7,816 bases of DNA, taken from Mycobacterium sp. (GTDB lineage Bacteria > Actinomycetota > Actinomycetes > Mycobacteriales > Mycobacteriaceae). The stretch spans positions 1 to 7,816 of the forward strand of contig JAOPWF010000554.1 in NCBI GenBank assembly GCA_025965815.1, read 5' to 3'. The notes below the pieces were generated by a model, which saw only the letters and a program-made list of their open reading frames with translations, searched no databases and had not been told where the DNA came from. This document shows positions 4,779 to 7,816 of the stretch, one piece after another (within the stretch, counting starts at the first letter, position 1; each line of letters begins with the position of its first letter). Made by a program: the position numbers and the translations under genes.

Positions 4779-5569
4779 CGGCCTCGAACGGTGTGACGGG
4801 TTACGTCCGCGATCAGCTCAGAGGTCCGCTGGAGACCATCGGTGGTTTCGTGCGCATGTGCGTGCTCACCGGCAAGGCGCTGGCGCGCCCGTTCCAGTGG
4901 CGCGAGTTCATTCTGCAGGGCTGGTTCCTGATGCGGGTGGCGTTCCTGCCCACCATCGCCGTCGCTATCCCCCTGACCGTGCTCATCATTTTCACTTTGA
5001 ACATCCTGCTCGCCGAGTTCGGCGCCGCCGACATCTCCGGTGCGGGTGCGGCGCTGGGTGCGGTCACCCAACTGGGTCCGCTGGTGACGGTGCTGGTGGT
5101 CGCCGGCGCCGGATCCACCGCCATCTGCGCCGACATCGGCGCCCGGACGATCCGTGAGGAGATCGACGCACTCGAGGTGCTGGGCATCGACCCGATCCAC
5201 CGGCTGGTCGTGCCCCGCGTGGTGGCATCGACGATCGTCGCGTTGCTGCTCAACGGCGCGGTCATCACCATCGGGCTGGTCGGCGGGTTCGTTTTCGGCG
5301 TCTTCATCCAGCACATCTCCGCCGGCGCGTACGTGTCGACGCTGACGCTGGTCACCGGCTTACCCGAGGTGCTGATCTCGATCGTCAAGGCGCTGACGTT
5401 CGGCCTGATCGCCGGGCTGGTCGGCTGTTATCGCGGCCTGACCGTTTCCGGCGGCGCCAAAGGTGTGGGCACGGCCGTCAACGAGACGCTGGTGCTCTGT
5501 GTCATCGCCTTGTTCGCGGTCAACGTTGTCCTGACCACTATCGGTGTCCGCTTCGGAACGGGGCGCTGA
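4775..5569 (+). CDS. yrbE1A: YrbE1A, MlaE-family permease of the Mce1 transporter
   Basis: The 264-residue integral membrane protein is one of the two permease subunits that carry lipid between the Mce1 assembly and the MceG-type ATPase. Seen: an amphipathic N-terminal helix region (about 8-45, with PFQWREFILQ), several hydrophobic segments (about 55-80, 96-117, 143-178, 205-218, 235-256), and the conserved cytoplasmic coupling segment EEIDALEVLGIDP at 128-140 that docks on the ATPase. It matches Rv0167 as remembered (265 residues). I chose GTG 4775 because it gives MTASNGVTGYVRDQL, which lines up with the MTTSTTLGGYVRDQL start of the homologue, and because it forms a GTGA overlap with the leader ORF; GTG 4763 would add four residues and cannot be excluded. 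yrbE1B follows after a single base. Confidence 0.95.
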   Translation: MTASNGVTGYVRDQLRGPLETIGGFVRMCVLTGKALARPFQWREFILQGWFLMRVAFLPTIAVAIPLTVLIIFTLNILLAEFGAADISGAGAALGAVTQLGPLVTVLVVAGAGSTAICADIGARTIREEIDALEVLGIDPIHRLVVPRVVASTIVALLLNGAVITIGLVGGFVFGVFIQHISAGAYVSTLTLVTGLPEVLISIVKALTFGLIAGLVGCYRGLTVSGGAKGVGTAVNETLVLCVIALFAVNVVLTTIGVRFGTGR

Positions 5570-5570
5570 C

Positions 5571-6428
5571 ATGTCGACCACCGAGGTTCTTCGCCAGCGC
5601 TTCCCCCGCGCCAACCGGCTGGCCGCCGCACCCGCGCGGGGGCTGGACAGCGTGGGGCACATCGCCTGGTTCATCGTCACTGCTGTCGGCTCTATCGGGC
5701 ACGCGGTGCGGTACTACCGCAAGGAGATGCTGCGGCTGATCGCCGAGATCGGGATGGGCACCGGCGCCATGGCCGTGATCGGTGGCACCGTCGCGATCGT
5801 CGGCTTCGTGACGCTCTCCGGTGGTTCGCTGATCGCCATCCAGGGCTTCGCCTCGCTGGGCAATATCGGCGTCGAGGCGTTCACCGGGTTCTTCGCCGCG
5901 CTGGTCAACGTCCGCATCGCGGCGCCCGTCGTGGCGGGTCAGGCACTCGCCGCCACCGTCGGCGCGGGTGCGACCGCCGAGCTGGGCGCCATGCGCATCA
6001 GCGAGGAGATCGACGCGCTCGAGGTGATGGGCATCAAGTCGATCTCGTACCTGGTGTCCACTCGCCTCATGGCCGGGTTCGTCGTCATCATCCCGCTCTA
6101 CGCAATGGCGATCATCATGTCGTTCCTGTCCGCGCAGCTCACCACGACGTTCTTCTACGGACAGTCGATCGGCACTTATGAGCACTACTTCCGCACGTTC
6201 CTGCGCCCCGACGACGTCGCATGGTCGTTCGTGCAAGCGATCATCATCTCGGTGATCGTGATGCTCAACCACTGCTACTACGGCTACTTCGCCAGCGGCG
6301 GCCCGGTCGGCGTCGGCGAGGCGGTCGGCCGGTCCATGCGCGCGTCGTTGATCGCGATCGTGGTCGTCGTCCTGCTGGCCTCGTTGGCGCTGTACGGCGT
6401 CAACCCCAACTTCAACCTGACGGTGTAG
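5571..6428 (+). CDS. yrbE1B: YrbE1B, MlaE-family permease of the Mce1 transporter
   Basis: This 285-residue membrane protein is the partner of YrbE1A in the inner-membrane permease heterodimer. Hydrophobic segments are visible at about 64-92, 103-135, 163-187, 217-237 and 258-275. The coupling segment SEEIDALEVMGIKS lies at 144-157, parallel to that of YrbE1A. Long blocks such as IGMGTGAMAVIGGTVAIVGF and YEHYFRTFLRPDDV match Rv0168 (289 residues) as remembered, and the C-terminus NPNFNLTV is conserved. ATG 5571 was preferred over an in-frame GTG at 5544 because the latter overlaps yrbE1A and lacks homology; GGGG (5559-5562) sits upstream. It begins one base after the yrbE1A stop, and mce1A begins five bases after its own stop, so the three are co-transcribed. 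Confidence 0.96.
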   Translation: MSTTEVLRQRFPRANRLAAAPARGLDSVGHIAWFIVTAVGSIGHAVRYYRKEMLRLIAEIGMGTGAMAVIGGTVAIVGFVTLSGGSLIAIQGFASLGNIGVEAFTGFFAALVNVRIAAPVVAGQALAATVGAGATAELGAMRISEEIDALEVMGIKSISYLVSTRLMAGFVVIIPLYAMAIIMSFLSAQLTTTFFYGQSIGTYEHYFRTFLRPDDVAWSFVQAIIISVIVMLNHCYYGYFASGGPVGVGEAVGRSMRASLIAIVVVVLLASLALYGVNPNFNLTV

Positions 6429-6433
6429 CGCCG

Positions 6434-7645
6434 ATGACTGCGCCGATGAACGACGTAAAGACCCCGCCGTACAAATTGCTCGGGGCATTGCTGCTGGTGA
6501 TCGTCCTGGTCATCGTCGTGCTGGTGTACTTCCAGTTCCGCGGCGATTTCATGTCGAACACGCAGCTGAAGGTGATGGCGGCCAGGTCGGGTCTGGTGAT
6601 GGATACCGGGTCGAAGGTGACCTACAACGGCGTGGAGATCGGCCGGGTCACCAGTATCGATGAGGTCGAGGTGGGCAACACCCCGAAGGCGAAGCTGACG
6701 CTGGACGTCGCTGACAAGTACGTCAAGTACATCCCTGCCAATGTGAACGCCGAGATCAAGGCCACCACCGTGTTCGGCAACAAGTACGTGTCGTTCTCGT
6801 CGCCGAAGAACCCGGTCCCGCAGCGGATCACCAGTTCTGATGTGATCGACGTGTCGGGGGTGACCACCGAGTTCAACACCCTGTTTGAGACGGTGACGTC
6901 GGTCGCCGAGAAGGTTGATCCGGTCAAGCTGAACCAGACGCTGACCGCGGTAGCGCAGGCGCTGGACGGTCTCGGCAACAGGTTCGGGGACTCGATCGTC
7001 AAGGGCAACGACATCCTGGGCGACCTGAACCCGCGGATGCCCCAGCTCCGTTACGACACACAGCGGCTGGCCGACCTGGCCGACGTGTACGCCAAAGCCT
7101 CGCCGGATCTTTTCGACTTCCTCAACAACGCGGTGACCACCGCACGCACGCTCAACGAGCAGCAGGGCAATCTGGATTCAGCGTTGATGTCGGCGGTCGG
7201 ATTCGGCAACACCGGTGCTGACATCTTCGAGCGCGGCGGCCCGTACCTGGTCCGCGGTCAGGCCGACCTGGTGCCCACGGCGCAGCTGCTCGACAAGTAC
7301 AGCCCCGCCCTGTTCTGCACGATCCGCAACTACCACGACATCGCCCCGGTCGTCGCGGCGACCCTGGGCGGCAACGGCTACTCGCTGCAGACCAGTACGG
7401 AACTTCTCGGTGCGCCGAACCCGTATGTCTACCCCGACAACCTGCCTCGGGTGAACGCCCAGGGCGGTCCGGAGGGCCGGCCGGGCTGCTGGCAGCCGAT
7501 CACCCGTGATCTGTGGCCCAACCCGTACTTGGTGATGGACACCGGCGCCAGCGTCGCGCCCTACAACCACATCGGACTCGGCCAACCGATCCTGATCGAG
7601 TACGTCTGGGGACGTCAGGTGGGGGAGAACACGATCAACCCATGA
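6434..7645 (+). CDS. mce1A: Mce1A, MCE-domain lipid-transport protein
   Basis: The 403-residue product is one of six Mce1 subunits that build the channel for fatty or mycolic acids across the periplasm. After a short cytoplasmic tail, one membrane helix spans about residues 14-35; the MCE domain follows at about 43-122 (GLVMDTGSKVTYNGVEIGRV at 53-72, TTVFGNKYVSFSSPKNP at 111-127), then a long helical region (about 140-300) and a C-terminal part with YVYPDNLPRVN and GCWQPITRDLWP. Cys295 and Cys352, both shared with Rv0169 as remembered, could form a disulfide. M. tuberculosis Mce1A is about 454 residues; the roughly 45-50 residue hydrophobic, Ala/Gly-rich segment between GYSL and GAPNPY is absent here, with no frameshift. 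ATG 6434 gives MTAP; ATG 6446 is a possible alternative. The stop overlaps the mce1B start as ATGA. Confidence 0.96.
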   Translation: MTAPMNDVKTPPYKLLGALLLVIVLVIVVLVYFQFRGDFMSNTQLKVMAARSGLVMDTGSKVTYNGVEIGRVTSIDEVEVGNTPKAKLTLDVADKYVKYIPANVNAEIKATTVFGNKYVSFSSPKNPVPQRITSSDVIDVSGVTTEFNTLFETVTSVAEKVDPVKLNQTLTAVAQALDGLGNRFGDSIVKGNDILGDLNPRMPQLRYDTQRLADLADVYAKASPDLFDFLNNAVTTARTLNEQQGNLDSALMSAVGFGNTGADIFERGGPYLVRGQADLVPTAQLLDKYSPALFCTIRNYHDIAPVVAATLGGNGYSLQTSTELLGAPNPYVYPDNLPRVNAQGGPEGRPGCWQPITRDLWPNPYLVMDTGASVAPYNHIGLGQPILIEYVWGRQVGENTINP

Positions 7646-7816
7646 AAATCACCGGTACCGCCCTCAAGCTCGGCGCCTTCTCGTTGGTGCTGCTGCTGTT
7701 CACCGCGATCATCATCGTGGTGTTCGGCCAGATGCGTTTCGATCGCACCACGGGTTACTCCGCAATCTTCAGCAACGCGAGCGGTCTGCGCAGCGGGCAG
7801 TTCGTCCGGGCTTCCG
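7642..7816 (+). CDS. mce1B: Mce1B, MCE-family protein, 3' end outside window
   Basis: Fifty-eight codons are visible from the ATG, which overlaps the mce1A stop in the four-base form ATGA, the usual sign of coupled translation. The N-terminus MKITGTALKLGAF leads into one hydrophobic membrane segment (about residues 12-29, LGAFSLVLLLFTAIIIVVF), then GQMRFDRTTGYSAIFSNASG and LRSGQFVRAS, which is the opening of the MCE domain. The order after mce1A and this N-terminus agree with Mce1B (Rv0170). Like Mce1A it would be anchored in the inner membrane with its body in the periplasm. No lipobox is present. The gene runs off the right edge. Confidence 0.93.
   Translation, partial: MKITGTALKLGAFSLVLLLFTAIIIVVFGQMRFDRTTGYSAIFSNASGLRSGQFVRAS

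Noticed and set aside
4744..5157. Forward 137-codon frame overlapping the yrbE1A start
   Set aside because: Out of frame with the conserved permease, Arg/His-rich, a shadow.
4217..5314. Reverse-strand open frame (365 codons) across the end of fadD5, the leader and yrbE1A
   Set aside because: Low-complexity Asp/Gln/Arg-rich shadow spanning two real genes; no start signal or recognisable domain.
6221..6433. In-frame upstream extension of mce1A
   Set aside because: It lies inside yrbE1B, is Arg-rich and has no homology; the protein starts at ATG 6434 or possibly 6446.
5538..6488. Reverse-strand open frame (316 codons) over yrbE1B
   Set aside because: Antisense shadow; the product is an improbable run of charged and Gln/His-rich sequence, whereas the forward strand encodes a clear permease.
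1..7816. CRISPR array, phage, insertion sequence or toxin-antitoxin module
   Set aside because: No direct-repeat array, no transposase or integrase motifs and no terminal repeats were seen; the window is a syntenic chromosomal mce1 region.

Overview
The window reads as chromosomal DNA of a high-GC mycobacterium. From about 2084 to the right edge it carries the start of an mce1-type lipid-import operon with its divergent regulator, in the order mce1R(-) / fadD5, yrbE1A, yrbE1B, mce1A, mce1B(+). The SRPBCC gene on the other side of mce1R matches Rv0164 (TB18.5), so the block is syntenic with M. tuberculosis Rv0164-Rv0170. The proteins resemble the tuberculosis ones as I remember them but are not identical, and the sequence left of 1600 differs. 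A non-tuberculous, fast-growing type species (Mycolicibacterium-like) is the most likely source; this is inference without a database search.

Layout. 1-591: 3' part of an ABC-importer ATPase of the nitrate/sulfonate/taurine class. 592-897: intergenic, holding an unlisted 36-residue reverse-strand small ORF (640-750) with a good ribosome binding site and a -10 box, plus three inverted repeats packed upstream of a TetR gene. 898-1611: TetR regulator, probably read from a leaderless mRNA. 1639-2082: SRPBCC protein with a TATAAT box placed for a leaderless mRNA. 2084-2773 (reverse): Mce1R, a GntR/FCD repressor whose stop lies one base from that of the SRPBCC gene. 2774-2906: divergent control region with the palindrome TTTGATCAAA. 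2907-4559: fadD5 acyl-CoA ligase, TTG start. 4560-4774: leader/internal-promoter region before yrbE1A, with a leader ORF that ends in a GTGA overlap with the yrbE1A start. 4775-7816: yrbE1A, yrbE1B, mce1A and the first 58 codons of mce1B, tightly packed.

How the genes work together. By established knowledge of this locus, YrbE1A and YrbE1B are the MlaE-type permease pair, and Mce1A-F form the periplasmic substrate-conducting assembly that brings fatty acids or mycolic acids across the envelope, powered by an ATPase encoded elsewhere (MceG/Mkl). FadD5 would activate imported acyl chains to CoA thioesters. Mce1R represses the operon from the shared intergenic region. The SRPBCC protein is a conserved neighbour of unknown function.

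The core is a known system, not a new one. The parts that look least described are the leader ORF with two Shine-Dalgarno sites coupled to yrbE1A, the 36-residue ORF, the palindrome cluster before the TetR gene, and a Mce1A that lacks a hydrophobic segment present in the M. tuberculosis protein. No rRNA, tRNA, insertion sequence, CRISPR array or clear rho-independent terminator was seen.
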